The translations under genes were made by a program, and so were the position numbers. DNA of 64,000 bases from Amblyomma americanum (Eukaryota > Arthropoda > Arachnida > Ixodida > Ixodidae): contig NC_135505.1 of NCBI RefSeq assembly GCF_052857255.1, forward strand, positions 64,227,649 to 64,291,648, read 5' to 3'. Below the pieces are notes generated by a model that saw nothing but the letters and a program-made list of their open reading frames with translations, was not told the origin of the DNA and searched no databases. Below are positions 11,420-23,065 of the stretch, piece after piece; position 1 is the stretch's first letter, and every line of letters begins with the position of its first letter.

Positions 11420-12740
11420 TGCGCTAAGAGGCAGTCCTAGGTTTCGGCGACCGACTAGTTGAGCTGGTGAGTCGAATGACAGTAGCCAGAGGTACGCGGT
11501 GAGAGGAGGGGTGTGTGACATAGGCCAGGAATGTACCCAGCGCACTCCACCTAGGATATGTCACAGAACATAATATCGAGAACCGTTCACCGGCAGCGTT
11601 CCCGGAAAGCTCCCCGGGAACGTGTGGCAGCCTTAACGTACTTGTCTTTTGGTGCTACCTGAAGCCACCTGGAGGCTGTACAACCACTCAAACAACCAAG
11701 GCCATCGTCATGCGATATTGAAATATGTAGTCATTCACTTCAACGGCGAAACCTAGGAAGGTCCTGCTACTATTTCTTGCAAGCAGTTAATGGTGTAATT
11801 TCAATTGTTCACCAAAAACGGGTCTTCTACTGTGATTATGTTGAGTTTGGGTTGTATAATTGTCGTAGTTGTGTTTTATTACGCTCTGATTTTCGTGCTT
11901 TTTCCTTCATCTGCTGCCTCACCCCTTTCCGCCTTTTCCAGCTCCATTATCTCTTATGGGTGACGATAAACAAATTATGGCATATCATTTGGTTCCTGCC
12001 GGGTCTGAGCTTTGGCGATCTTTGAGCGTGCGTATCACTCCCTACATTTTGCTCTCTGTATATAAGGTGCAGATGGGCTCCTTTCCGAAATAAAGTTGCC
12101 AGTTCAGCGCAGTTGTGTCCTCCTTTATTCATCCATTGTCTGCGAGTGCTGCTACTTTGCACAGTGACTCCATCGAGGCGTCTATTCCTACCTTCTTTCT
12201 TTCGATGCCTCCTTTCTCTCTTCCCTCATGGTGTGCTGGAGGTGACCATTGAGAGTGAGATTATTACTGCGGCTTTCCTTTCCGCTTCTCATATTCTCAT
12301 TCTTTCAGGACAGCAAGAAAACGGAAATATTTTCACTTACATAATCTTATGATGACGGTGTTAGGGACAACGACGCTGTCCACACCAGGGCATATAGATT
12401 GCATCTATTACGAAATGATAGCCACTAGGAAGCGATGAATGCAGTGGGTGCGACAAAATTCATCATGACGTCTCTATGACAACGATCGGGTGAAGTGCGG
12501 TCAGCCTCAGGGGCAAAATCCTGACACTGATTACGGTGTGCTTCACGGGGGAGTGATAAATGGAAATAGCATATGATTAGCAGATGATGCTACATCCAAA
12601 CACTGTGCGGGCTTTCGGCAAGTTGGCTGCGGAGGATTTCAAATGGGTAGGCCGCCTTTATTTTGAAAGAGGACTGAATCTTCAGCATCCCCGTGGTTCG
12701 TCTATGCTACTCTCTCAGGAAAGATTCTAAATGCAAAAGA
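11420..12740. other. no gene recognised
   Basis: No supportable gene. A pyrimidine-rich stretch at 11880-11960 and an AATAAAG near 12090 are present but have no coding context. Confidence 0.4.
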
Positions 12741-12744
12741 GCTA

Positions 12745-13770
12745 ACTATAATGTGACACGATTGATTACGAGAAAGCATTCGACTAAATGGTAACCTCAG
12801 CAGTCATACAGGCATTGCGTAATCAGGGTGTAGAAGAGCCTTATGTGAAAAGACTGGAAGATAACTATGGCATCAGCAGAACTACCTTAGCCCTCCATAA
12901 TGTCAGCAATAAAATTCCAATAAGGAAGGGCGTCAGGCAAGAAGATACGATCTCGATAATGCTATACACCACCTGTTTGCAGGAGTTATTTCGAGGCCTG
13001 AATTCAGAACAGTTGCGGATAAGAGTTAATGAAAAATACCAAAATAATCTGTGATTCGCTGATGACTTTGCCTTGCTGAGCGAACCAGGAGATGAATTAA
13101 AAAACATGATCAATGATTCAGACAAGTGGAGCAGAACGCTTTGTCTAAAAATTAACATGAAGAAAACCATAGTAATGTTCAACAGCCTAGCAAGGGAACA
13201 GCATTTCACAATGGGAAGCGAGGTGCTGGAAGTAGTAAAAGAATACGTCGACATAGGGCTGGTAGTGACAGCTGATCCGGATCATGAGAACGAAATAACT
13301 AGAAGGATAAGAATGGGGTGAAGCGCATATGGCAGACTCTCTTAGATCATGAATGGCAGGTTACCAATATCCCTCAAGAGAAAAGCGCACAACAGCTGTA
13401 CCTTAGCGGTACTCACCTGCGGGGCAGAAACATGGAGGCTAACGAAAAACGTTGAGCGTAAGTTGAGGACAACACAGAGAGCCATGGATATAAAAGTGAT
13501 AGGTGTAACGTTAAGGGACCGGAAGCGGGCAGAGTGGGTGAGGGAACAAACGCTGGTTAATCGCTGGTCGAAATCAAGAGGAAGAAATGGGCTTGGGCAG
13601 GGCATGTGCTGCGAAGGCAAGATAACCGCTGGTCTTTAAGGGTAACGGAGTGGATTCCAAGAGAATGCAAGCGTAGCAGTAGGCGGCGGAAGGTTAGGTG
13701 TGTGGAAGAGATGAAGTTGGCAAATGAAAGCTGGCAAATGACAGAAAAGCCCTCCAGTTGGTGTAGTCAG
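12745..13770 (+). mobile_element. RTE-type LINE, 5'-truncated, reverse transcriptase C-terminal half
   Basis: The copy starts inside the RT domain (IDYEKAFD near 12760) and runs through the palm to the C-terminal region. Recognisable pieces are GVRQEDTISIMLYTTCLQEL, FADDFALLSEPGDELKN (catalytic FADD), GLVVTADPDHENEITRRIRM and GVTLRDRKRAEWVREQTLVN. The last two blocks are typical of RTE-clade endonuclease/RT proteins. In-frame stops (13051, 13318) and frameshifts interrupt it. It ends in GTGTAGTCAGG at 13763-13772, and the tandem-repeat tail follows at once. Confidence 0.85.
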
Positions 13771-13839
13771 GCGGCGGCGGCGGCGGCGGCGGCTGCTGCT
13801 GCTGCTGCTGCTGCTATGATTATGATTATGATTATGATT

Positions 13840-13878
<39 letters not shown>

Positions 13879-14005
13879 ATAATGATGGTGATGATTATGA
13901 TGATGATTATGATGATTATGATGATTATGATGATGATGAAGATTATGATGATTATGATTATGATTGTGATTATGATGATGATTATGATGATGATTATGAT
14001 GATGA

Positions 14006-14099
<94 letters not shown>

Positions 14100-14213
14100 G
14101 ATTATGATTATGATGATTATGATGATGATGATGAAGAAGAAGAAGAAGATGATGATGATGATGATGATTATGATGATTATGATGATGATGATGATGATGC
14201 TGATGATGATGAA
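13771..14213 (+). repeat. compound microsatellite grown from the RTE tail
   Basis: Order of blocks: (GGC)n at 13771-13792, (GCT)n to about 13815, mixed (ATGATT/ATG)n to about 14008, pure (TTA)n at about 14009-14098, then (ATG)n with a short GAA block to 14213. It starts where the RTE sequence ends. The long poly-Ile, poly-Met, poly-His, poly-Asn and poly-Ala frames here are artefacts of the repeat. Confidence 0.95.
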
Positions 14214-16134
14214 TATGTGGCACTTCAGCTGTACGACAAGGGCAAAGAGAAATCCGCGCTCAACTTGCAACTATTCTAATAGGTTGAACCCCCGAAAACT
14301 TCAAACTTTCTTCTTGAAATCTGCACTGCAGCACAAGCAGAAGAAATAAACTGACGGACTGAAACAGATAAGTTATCGGTCGTCCATGAATGGCACCATG
14401 TGTCTTTGAGCGCTCCATTACGTTAACACAACGCATCATGGACATTCCAGCACACCTAGCTAAGATGATGTGACGTACACAGCCCTTCGCCCACTTTGCA
14501 TGACCACGCTTTAGTGAAAAGTACCGATCCAGCGTGTGCCCGAGGATGACGACATGCGGCATAGTCAGAGAGCGGAGCCATAGACTGGTGTGAGACGTGT
14601 GATCCGGGTAATTCCCGTTTGCTGACCAATTTTCACGGTCGACCGAGCCTGCTGACCGCTCTGACAGAGCCAGAAAGGGACATGGCGTTTCTGGAAATTA
14701 CAGGCAGAAAAAAGAATGTTCCAGATACAATATCCGGATACGACGAAGGGTGCAAAAGGAGAGTACATTGCCTTCCAAAACTGTTAAATAATTTAGAGGA
14801 TGTCAATCTAGATATAAAGAATATCTCAAGAAAAGACTGGAAAAATATCTCGTTTCTAGCACATACCTTGTAACTTATCCGAGAAGTCCAATTAACTTGC
14901 AGTTATAATGGCAATTTATTGCGATTGTATCGATAATTTCTGTGACCTTCATCTAATGGTGGCTTTATATGGTTTTCCTTATAATTCATTGTATCAAGTA
15001 CAATGTAACGTTCTCTATTTTTTTCTGCTGTGAGATTACAGCAAAATGAACATGGGGCATGTTTTATGATGTTTATTATGGTAACATGACATGCCAAGTG
15101 CTTGGGTAGTACTGCACTGTGTAACATATGCACCAATGTATGTCCAGTAGTGCCATAAGTTGTGTCTTATTGCTTGTATTATGTCCCCATATACGTCTAT
15201 GAATAGTAAGCTTGATTGTGTCCAATGAGACTGTCTACAACATATGTATAAGTGATCTCTGCTTTTAATCCAGACATCTATAATTGTTTTAATGAGAACT
15301 GTTTGTTAACGCCCTTCAACCTGTCAAATATAGAGGCAGCAACCTTCGTCAAGCTGCTAATCAGCAGCTTTTTGTTGTTTGCCCTCGCATTTTTTGTACT
15401 CATGTAAAAAATGCGAAATAAATTTAAATATTTTCCGAGAGGTTGATTTCAGTGAAAATGAAGGGCGAAGTAATTTTGTAAATTCCCCGTGGACACCACG
15501 ATCACGCCTTAACGCAAAAGAGAAACTACGAAAAGAAAGAAGAAGGAAAACAAAGCGGTTCCACAGCGGACGGTTTTTCGAGCAAAAGGTTTAAGCCCTG
15601 TTCCGGAAAGCAGGTTTCAGTCCTGTATGTCACCAATCCTTCGCGACGCCCTTCCCTGGAGGCATCGCAAGTGGCAGGGTAGATGGCATGGAAGAAATGG
15701 CAAAAGATAGGAAAAAAAAGAACTCTAATACGCACTTCAAACAAAAATTGCAAGATAAACCGGGTTATAGAAAGATTAAAGACAATGAGGACCCAAAATA
15801 CCTAAGTAAACCTTGTTTAGAACACGCAGTAACAACAACATCGTCGAGGATGAGGCTATTCGGAGATTTAGGGATAGCGCAACGACTAATTTGGTTTGCA
15901 TAATTGGCGAGCAGGTTCTGCTCAAAAGCAACACTTTGGAAGCCTTGTGCATTAACAAAAGGTGTTTTTTCTAATGTTGGCCATTTAACTAATGAGGTTT
16001 GTGTTACTTCCATACTCCTTAGCGAATTAAGCATGTATTGAAAATGAATGAGAGGGGACTTTTTAGTAACTATGTTGCTAAATAATGAGCCAGTAGTGAA
16101 ATAAAGTGTTACACTGCACACAATGCGAGCTTAC
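14214..16134. other. no gene recognised; flanks of the GH18-like exon
   Basis: No supportable exon. The stretch at 14619-14873 has an open frame without known motifs. The part near 16134 is presumably intron downstream of the minus-strand GH18-like exon. Confidence 0.35.
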
Positions 16135-16453
16135 GTCATAAATAGGCACCACCGTCCAGTAACGCTCGATCTCTTTCAGCGTCGGTTCCCGCTCGTCGAA
16201 GAGCTTCAGGAGTCGCACGATGAGAGGCGAGTCGACGCGCGCCCCGCCGATGGTCGCGAAAAGCGGCGCCACTGCCCCGTTGCGCTGCCTCAGCTCCCGG
16301 ACGGCTCTGAGCGCCTTCGTCATTTCCTCGTCGGCCGAAAGCACCTTGACCGGCAAACTGCCTTGGTAAGGGTAGATGCCACACATGACGAAGTGGGTGC
16401 AGTACGACGTGGGAAGGCGGTTCACGGGATATACGAGGTTCTGCGAGAGGTAC
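16135..16453 (-). CDS. exon of a GH18 (chitinase-like) protein, N-terminal part of the barrel
   Basis: A 319-nt minus-strand exon with clean borders: acceptor ...CGTCCGCACAG before 16453 and donor GTAAGC after 16135. It codes for 106 residues. TSYCTHFVMCGIYPYQG resembles the second strand of GH18 barrels ('CTHIIYAF'), and APLFATIGGARVDSP the third strand ('KVLLSIGG'), at about the right spacing. The catalytic DxxDxDxE motif would lie in the next exon, which I do not find, so activity cannot be judged. GH18 proteins hydrolyse chitin or act as lectins or growth factors when inactive; they are usually secreted. GC content and codon composition differ sharply from the AT-rich surroundings, which supports a real exon. 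The other exons lie elsewhere or outside the window. Confidence 0.6.
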
Positions 16454-18031
16454 CTGTGCGGACGGGAGGCAGGTTTCAGGCCGATCCCGATTCTTGTTAT
16501 TATTACTAGCCTGTACCGTTATTACTAGCCTGTGCAATAAATTAGGATGAATGAAATTGAATGGTAAGCTTTGATGTAATCATGTTTTATGTCAAATGAT
16601 GCAGGAGAAAATGAAAATTTTTTTCTTTGGTATTTTTGCTATAACTTGATTCCCAATTATCAGATGTCAAAATCCTAGTTGGTTGCACAGCCTGGTTAGT
16701 TGGCTAAGTCTGTGCCAAAAAGTTTACAATTCCAGCCCTCCATTCGCTAGTTATGAATGCTCGCGTAAGAGCCAAGTTTGGGCAATTTTTTATCAAGTAC
16801 AAATTCCATCAAAGTTTTTTCACTCTTTTTTGCTTTTGAATATCATATAGAACGTATTTTATAAGGTCAATAAGAAATAAAAATTTAATCGTGAAAATTA
16901 AAAAAAAATGAAAAAGGTGGTGACTTATCTTAAGTAAGATAACATGTTGTACAGAAAATAAAGCACTGCTAAGAACACATAATGCTCCTCGCTGTGAGTT
17001 TTATAGAGGCCTTTTCCGTAACAATTGGATTGTTAGGGCTAGGAAAGCTGTCTTTACAGGCAGGAATAGGACAAGGAGTGGGCTGGCTGGGATTGGTACA
17101 GACGCCAGAGAGTAGCGGGAAACACTTGGACACGCGAAGAGGCGCATGCGCCTCGCGAGCTGCAGTTTGGCCAACTCTGGCATATATAGAATTTTTAAGG
17201 AGCTGAGCTCGTAATGCTAAGCGCTCAAACAAAATCATAAATACTATGCCTATTCTGTCCTAATTAGCTTTTGTAACTTAAAATGGTTTCGGATGCAGCT
17301 AACAATGCACGTAAAAATGAAAATTAGAATATTTCACTTTGTAGGACGTGATGGCGAAGAAAACAGGCTATGTTCTCTTGTAAACCGAACTGCTCCTTAG
17401 TTTGGTTCTGTTTGTTTTATTATCATTAACTATAAGATCTGTGCTGGCAGCTGTAACGCTTTATTTTCGTGCATATTTAAAAAAATACAGAGAATGTTTT
17501 GTTCATTTGAATCACTGCGAAAGCACGGATTAGTGCTATGTAGAAAACGACGATGCGCGGGAAGGGCCACATACCGAGGGCTCGGCGTAGGACAGCTGCG
17601 AAAAGAGAACACACAATGGACGATTTTGCGTTATTTTTTAAATGATTGGTCGGCAATTGAAGAATTTCCGCCATGAACATACCTGACCAGAAGAGTTTCC
17701 GCCAAGCCCTGGATTTCATCGAAAGAGAGCAATGAACGCCACGGATAAAAATCGAAGTACATCAATGCCCAAGTACCGCCGAAAAAAAAAGCGCGTACGG
17801 ACACAGCCATAGCAAACCAGCACAGCGCCAGATGGGGCCACGTCATGCTATTTAAATTTGACGCAAACTTAAAAACCACGCTGAAAATATGTATAAATTT
17901 TTCCGGTCCTAAAAAACAGGAAGGAGAATTGATATGGATGAAAATTGCGTATTAAAACTCGTAAAACGAAATGACTCATTGTTGTTGTGGACGAAATGTA
18001 GATATTAATTTTTAAAAATTTAGCATTAAAG
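16454..18031. other. no gene recognised
   Basis: AT-rich. The minus-strand frame at 17631-17879 contains a signal-peptide-like start (MTWPHLALCWFAMAVSVRAF) and could be a first exon of the downstream GH18-like gene, but no good donor follows, so it is not called. Confidence 0.3.
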
Positions 18032-18291
18032 CTTTAACGCGCACTGACATCACACAGCAGGTGGACGCGTTAGCTTATGCAGGAAAAACGCGTGCGATGT
18101 CAGTGCACGTTAAAGGTCTAGAGGTAGTCGAAATTATTACGGAGCCCTCCACTACGGCATCTCCTTCGTCCTTTCTTCTTTCACTCACTCCTTTATCCCT
18201 TCCCTTACGGCGCGGTTCAGGTGTCCAAGGATATATGAGACAGATACAGTGCCATTTCCTTTCCTCCAAAACCAATTATTATTATTAAAGC
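18032..18291 (+). mobile_element. Ruka-like SINE, long-tail form, with inverted 5' foldback
   Basis: 18090-18291 is the body and long tail of the SINE (CGATGTCAGTGCACGTTAAAG to a (ATT)n tail). Just upstream, 18032-18058 is the reverse complement of the same body segment, so that 18032-18058 and 18090-18115 form a foldback. The tRNA-like head is missing. Confidence 0.85.
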
Positions 18292-18519
18292 TCCCGTATT
18301 TTAGAACAGCCGATGTCCTCGTCGGCAGCAGAGTCGTTCCCCTTGATCGAAAAATTGAGGAAAAATCATGTAGAGAAGCAACCTTGGTGGCCCACCTAGG
18401 TCTGCTGAAGTGATGAAAATACCACAACTTTTCCAAGAGACTTTCAGCTAACTACCGACCGTGGAAAGTGGCAGTAAAATTAATGCTTGTTTGTGCAATT
18501 GTTTTTCGGTAAACGGAAC

Positions 18520-18620
18520 CTGCGATGGCGCTTTCTCCCTTCGTAGGGCCGTGGCCCTTTGCTTATGCTTTGTGCCACTGCACCAGGTGTAGGCGTGAGG
18601 ACCCCCAGAGGTATATGAAT
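18520..18620 (+). repeat. unnamed dispersed repeat, copy 1
   Basis: CACTGCACCAGGTGTAGGCG with TGAGGACC and TATATGAATG matches, with gaps, the segments at 21555-21720 and 54745-54900. It is the most diverged of the three. Confidence 0.4.
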
Positions 18621-20253
18621 GCTTCATACATGAACAAATATTAACCCGTCAACACTACTGCGCAAATCACTAAAGACGGAACTATCGGAGGCGTTTCGTG
18701 CGCACTCTAAACTAATGTCGGCAGGGGTGCGCAATGGAACGCGTTTCTCTAAGCTTCGGCGCTGGCGCGGCGCAGTCAGCGAGCCTAGTACTTATTGCCG
18801 CTGTGTAGTCTACAGCGTTTTTGCCATACCAGGCTCTATATTACACGGACTGCGCAGAGTAAGTGCGCCCAGTTTATCAGTTTCTTCGATTAACTTAAAC
18901 AAGCCGTGCTGCACAAAGGTCACCTGCACTGACGGCACGCGTACGTTCGTAGGCGCCACGCTGGGCCCACCGTGCTCACCCGGGATCCCACACGCAGAAC
19001 ACTTGCCGGTACTACGTGAGATTACTCTCGGCATAGTTGCGTGGGCTGCGGCCGACGTACTTCTGTCCTCCGAAGGCGTACTTAGGCAGGGCGCAAAATG
19101 GGTCCCGGCCGGTCTCGTCGTCGTACAGCTGTTCCTGCGTACGCGCCGCGTTCGGACGGGCACAGTAAGGGAAAGTTGTCTTCGGTTCCGTCTTACGTAA
19201 ACAGAATGTGTGAAATGTTTCCATGTCTCATTCGCTGCAATGGCACACAGAAATCTTCCCGAAATCTTGCAGAGTTCAAAATTTCCAGTGGAACTGATTC
19301 TTAAAGCACCCACTTTGAATGGAGACATTTCTGCACCAATTGTGCCCACTCGAAGAAACTTTCACAATGCTCCTTATAACTGGTATTTGCAGAATACAAG
19401 GCACCAACCACTGAGAACTCAACTGGCGAACTGTTCATGAATCCACCGCCTCGAGTGCTGTATTAGCTGCTTCGTTAAGCGCAGGTGGCGCATCTAAATG
19501 CGCCGACACCAAGGACAAGAGTATATGTATCAATACCTTTTCCTGACTCCTGGATCATTGGTTCAATATCACTGTGCTGGACGGACACCGGTCCTAATTG
19601 TCGTCCGGCCTCTTTAATTAAGGGCGAACACTTTGGTTAAACGTTAGACGTGTTCCTGTTCCACAGTACTCGTGTGCTCCAATCCGAACGGTTCAACCAA
19701 CAAGAGCAGCGAACCCCACTGTCTTAGTCTCACCAACCGGCTGTATATTTGAGCGATGGCTTTACGAATGCGGTGGTGATGCGCAAGTTTCTGCTCAGTC
19801 TGGGATAGGGTAATGAGACTCTGGAGCATAAAGTTTAACAAAGACGTACACTGCTCGCAGCGCATTTACCAGGTGTTGTAATTTGGCTGTTTGTTTACGC
19901 TGTCCGTCATTTGCCTGGGCTGCATTCGCAGCTGCTGTGTTTCTATCAGCGCTCGTTTCACATTTATATATCGGATTTCGACGAAATGTGGTAACAGTGA
20001 AGCGCCTCAGGGTTTTACCTAGATGGAAAGAGCGATACACAATCGGCAAGTAACGAGATAAGGAAACTGGGACGCAGCCAACCCGCTCTTATTTATCGCC
20101 GCTCCTGCGCTGTGGGCGTCTTTCACAGCTGACTCGCAGGAATCCTCTTTTAAGACGAAGCGTAGTTTAGAGCTGTCAATACTGTTCTCGTGATTTTTAA
20201 CGGCAAAAGCGAAGGAATGGACCGTTATATGGGGTCATCAAGAGTTGCTACAC
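18621..20253. other. mostly unrecognised; GC-rich island at 18720-19200
   Basis: The GC-rich island 18720-19200 is open on both strands. The minus-strand reading at 19012-19224 looks the most protein-like and is listed separately. Nothing else is supported. Confidence 0.35.
19012..19224 (-). CDS. possible exon, unknown protein
   Basis: The minus strand encodes a hydrophilic stretch (PNAARTQEQLYDDETGRDPF, then KYAFGGQKYVGRSPRNYAES) with balanced composition, ending in a stop at 19012. The region is GC-rich against AT-rich flanks, and a GTGAGC that could be a donor lies about 40 bases downstream in another frame. No family is recognised. It may be an exon of a host gene, a pseudogene or a part of an unrecognised element. 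Confidence 0.3.
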   Translation of the reverse strand: METFHTFCLRKTEPKTTFPYCARPNAARTQEQLYDDETGRDPFCALPKYAFGGQKYVGRSPRNYAESNLT

Positions 20254-20511
20254 ACATGTGCGAATAGGCCACCGCGGTGCCTCACTGGTTTTGGCGCGCG
20301 GCTGTTGACCCGAGATACGCGGGCTCCATCCCGGCTGCAGCGTGTAGAATTTCCATGAATGCGAAATTCTACAGCACTGTGCACTGCGCGATGACAGTGC
20401 ACAATAAAAAAGGTGTTCGAAATTTCCGAGCCCTTCATTACGGCGTCCCTCATAGCCTGTGTCGCTTTGGGCCGTTAAACCCACATAAACAATAAAACAA
20501 ACATGTGCGAA
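20254..20511 (+). mobile_element. Ruka-like SINE, short-tail form, with 11-bp target duplication
   Basis: The near-complete copy runs from GCCACCGCGGTGCCTCACTGG (20268) to GCCGTTAAACCCACATAAAC. The direct repeats ACATGTGCGAA at 20254-20264 and 20501-20511 are identical. The body ends in the short-tail signature CGTCCCTCATAGCCTGTGTC. Confidence 0.92.
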
Positions 20512-21059
20512 CAGCATTTGCAGGAAGAATGTGTCTACCAGTTCTCATGCGGTATGTTAAGCAAGTGTACGCACATTTCTTTTTTCATTTATTTTAAGCA
20601 GCCATGAGAGATTACGATGAAAACTCGATATTTTACACATCAACAGTGTCACATGGGTAATCATCTTCAAAGTATTAGCCTACGTATACGGCCACTTCAC
20701 AAAACCAAGTAAGTAAACTTATATTCCTTCTAATTTTGTCGGCACGTGAGGTACATTTAAACTAATACATTAATCGTGCGAGAACCTTATCAGCGAAGAA
20801 AAGCTTATTCTCCTAAGCAAAACTTGCCAAATGTGTTCTTGCCGACCGAGATGGATACTTCGCAGGCAATGACAAAAGACTGGCGATTGGACCAAAAATA
20901 TTTGTTACTTAGGCCAGCAGTGTCTAAAAAGCGCCAGTCATTTCCGGAAGCTTTTGACTGTTAGGATGGGGCAAAAACCTCCCCTACGTGTTCTTAAGGT
21001 AATTAACTTAGCCTATGCTCGTTGTAAGACACAGCCATCTTTAATATACCTGCAATTAA
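20512..21059. other. no gene recognised
   Basis: AT-rich sequence without coding or repeat features that I can support. Confidence 0.4.
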
Positions 21060-21270
21060 CACTGCCTTGGGAGGTCTCTGGCCATCTATCCCAGCACCCT
21101 TCCCAGTAATATCCATCCAGCTGACCCATGACGCCACAGCTACGCCCGCTATACTTTGTAATACATTCCGTAACCCACAGACACCATTGGTTGCCTTGCC
21201 TTCGCATTACACGTATCGCGCATTCCCGTATCTTCATATCCTTATCACCTACGGTATCATTACATCAAGT
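21060..21270 (-). mobile_element. RTE-type LINE 3' fragment, decayed
   Basis: On the minus strand, RVMRRQGNQWCLWVTECI aligns with HVLRRQDNRWSLRVTEWIPR in the RTE copy ending at 13770. The rest is too diverged to follow; upstream minus-strand sequence to about 21400 may belong to it. Confidence 0.55.
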
Positions 21271-21554
21271 GTGCTTCCGGATTAATTTTGCTCTCATTCT
21301 GTCTTTAACCTCAACTAGATAAATTTCCCTTGATATCTCCGGCCTGCGTTTTCTAAACTTAATATAAAGCCTTCTTATTAACGCAGTAGTTTCCACCTCA
21401 CCGTTTGGGTGGAGCCACCTAAATTAGCCAATTTGGATGCTGTCAGAGAACCTTCACTGTGGCAGCACTAGAGCCCCTTTTTCCGAATATAGTGCTGCCA
21501 GTACGGTTTCACTGTGCCCCACGTGGCGAGTGGTAGTGAAGTAAATTAGTAGCG

Positions 21555-21720
21555 AGAGCTTGCTCGGGAAGAGCAGCCTGGGTCTCACAAGCCCCACCAA
21601 TGGCAGCACCTACCAATGCAGAGCAGCGGCGGATAGTTAAACCGCTGCGCCTCTGCGCCAGGATTGGTATGAGGACACTGGCTACCTATGAATGTGATGT
21701 AGAGAATGAAGAATTTATGA
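21555..21720 (+). repeat. unnamed dispersed repeat, copy 2
   Basis: Shares GGGAAGAGCARCCWGGGTC, AGAAGCCC-like, CTATGAATGTRATGTAGAGAA and the order of these blocks with 54745-54900. No coding potential. The boundaries are approximate. Confidence 0.5.
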
Positions 21721-21739
21721 GGAGTGTTATCGCGGCATA

Positions 21740-22889
21740 CCACACAACGCAGAGTTAAAATAAGATTTCGCCGATTTTTGTCTTAAGTCTGCTCGACATT
21801 GAAAACCGAGCCTCGAACTAACTTCCAAGTGGTAGCGCTCCTAATTCGCATTAGGCCTAAACATGATAAATCGTCCTAAAGTTTTTTTTTTATCAGAGGA
21901 TTCCTTAAAATGGTGTGTCCTCCTTACGGGGCGCGGTAACGGTGACGTGGTCGTGATCTCGGCTTCGGTTGGAATGGTAGTCGTCGTGGATGTTTCGGTG
22001 TGGTGGACTGAGGCGTTGACACTGCAAGGACAGGAACGGATTCAAGCCCATAGACGTGCACAATATTCTCTTGAGTGGCGCTAATTCGGCATTTAAGAAG
22101 CAGTGCATGCATTTGGCGGGTTGATTCAGCGGCACCTATTTTCAAAGGCCAAGTCAGAATAATGGTCAAGCCAAAGGATGCAAAGTATAGAGGCGATATC
22201 AGCGTCATCTATCGTAGTGCCAGCGAGCACAACATGAGAGACGGGGCAGTTCGGACACAGCCGAGTAACAGCAGGCTACTTAAGCTTCCCGTTGCGGAAA
22301 CGCATAAAGAGGTTGCATAATTTGTATACAAATCTGTACGTTGAACGAATGGTGGCAGATGGGGCACCCTGAGCGCCGTCTTTACGGTTACTGGAATACT
22401 AAAGAATGAGTGTCGTCAATAATTCCTGAAAATATGACCTCTTAGCATTCATGTTGTTTGGCGGGAAAAATGCTGTAAAGTCAATATGTTCAGCCCAAGA
22501 CAAAGACGTAGGAAGAAGGCACGACGGAAACCAAGAGAATTTTTAGCAACAAATTAGAAGTTATTTGTTATTTGGTGGATATTCATGGTGAAAAACAGTG
22601 CACACTAGACCGAACACTCACTGCTCCGTCTACCTCTCTACCCTTCACTCCCATCTTCTGCTCCTCTCTTGAAAGGTATTGTACTTATCGTATCTCTAGG
22701 CACCTGTTTTATTCTTTGTTCAAGTTGTCGTAATGTGGGAATTTTTCATTGGTTCTTGGGATATAGTGCTTCTCCTTGTGATTAAACCTTCAGTTACGTG
22801 TGAGCGCTGATGGTTTTTTTTCCTTTTTACATTTTCAGTTTAGTTCCCGCTGGTTTTTAGCATCATTTTGTGCTCTATGTAGGAGGCAA
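21740..22889. other. no gene recognised
   Basis: The frames around 21863-22320 are open on both strands but show no motifs. Nothing is called. Confidence 0.35.
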
Positions 22890-23065
22890 TTCAGGTAGAC
22901 GAGTTTTCTTTAAAATACAAATAAAGACACCAAAGCAAGAGCTAGCCTTAAGTTGCTGTGCCAACGTTTCGAGAAGAGAATTTGCCTTTCTCTGGGCGAA
23001 GACAAGCCCCAGACGAAGGCAAATCCTCTCATCGAGGCTTTAGAAAAAAAACTCAGGCTGCCCTC
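22890..23065 (+). mobile_element. Penelope-like element terminal repeat fragment
   Basis: The segment GCTGTGCCAACGTTTCGAGA with CTCTGGGCGAAGACAAGC resembles the terminal repeats of Penelope-like retroelements in arthropods, which carry the 'CAACGTTTCGACAAG...GAAGACAAG' arrangement. No ORF is attached. Recognition is from memory of the family only. Confidence 0.4.

Noticed and set aside
13606..14349. Long frames of poly-Met/Ile, poly-His/Asn and poly-Ile/Ala
   Set aside because: They are translations of the compound microsatellite; only the first residues belong to the RTE relic.
16123..16537. Other frames over the GH18-like exon
   Set aside because: Shadows of the minus-strand exon; only that frame has consistent splice borders and motifs.
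17631..17879. Signal-peptide-like start as first exon of the GH18-like gene
   Set aside because: No convincing donor and no link to the exon at 16453; hydrophobic stretches of this length occur by chance.
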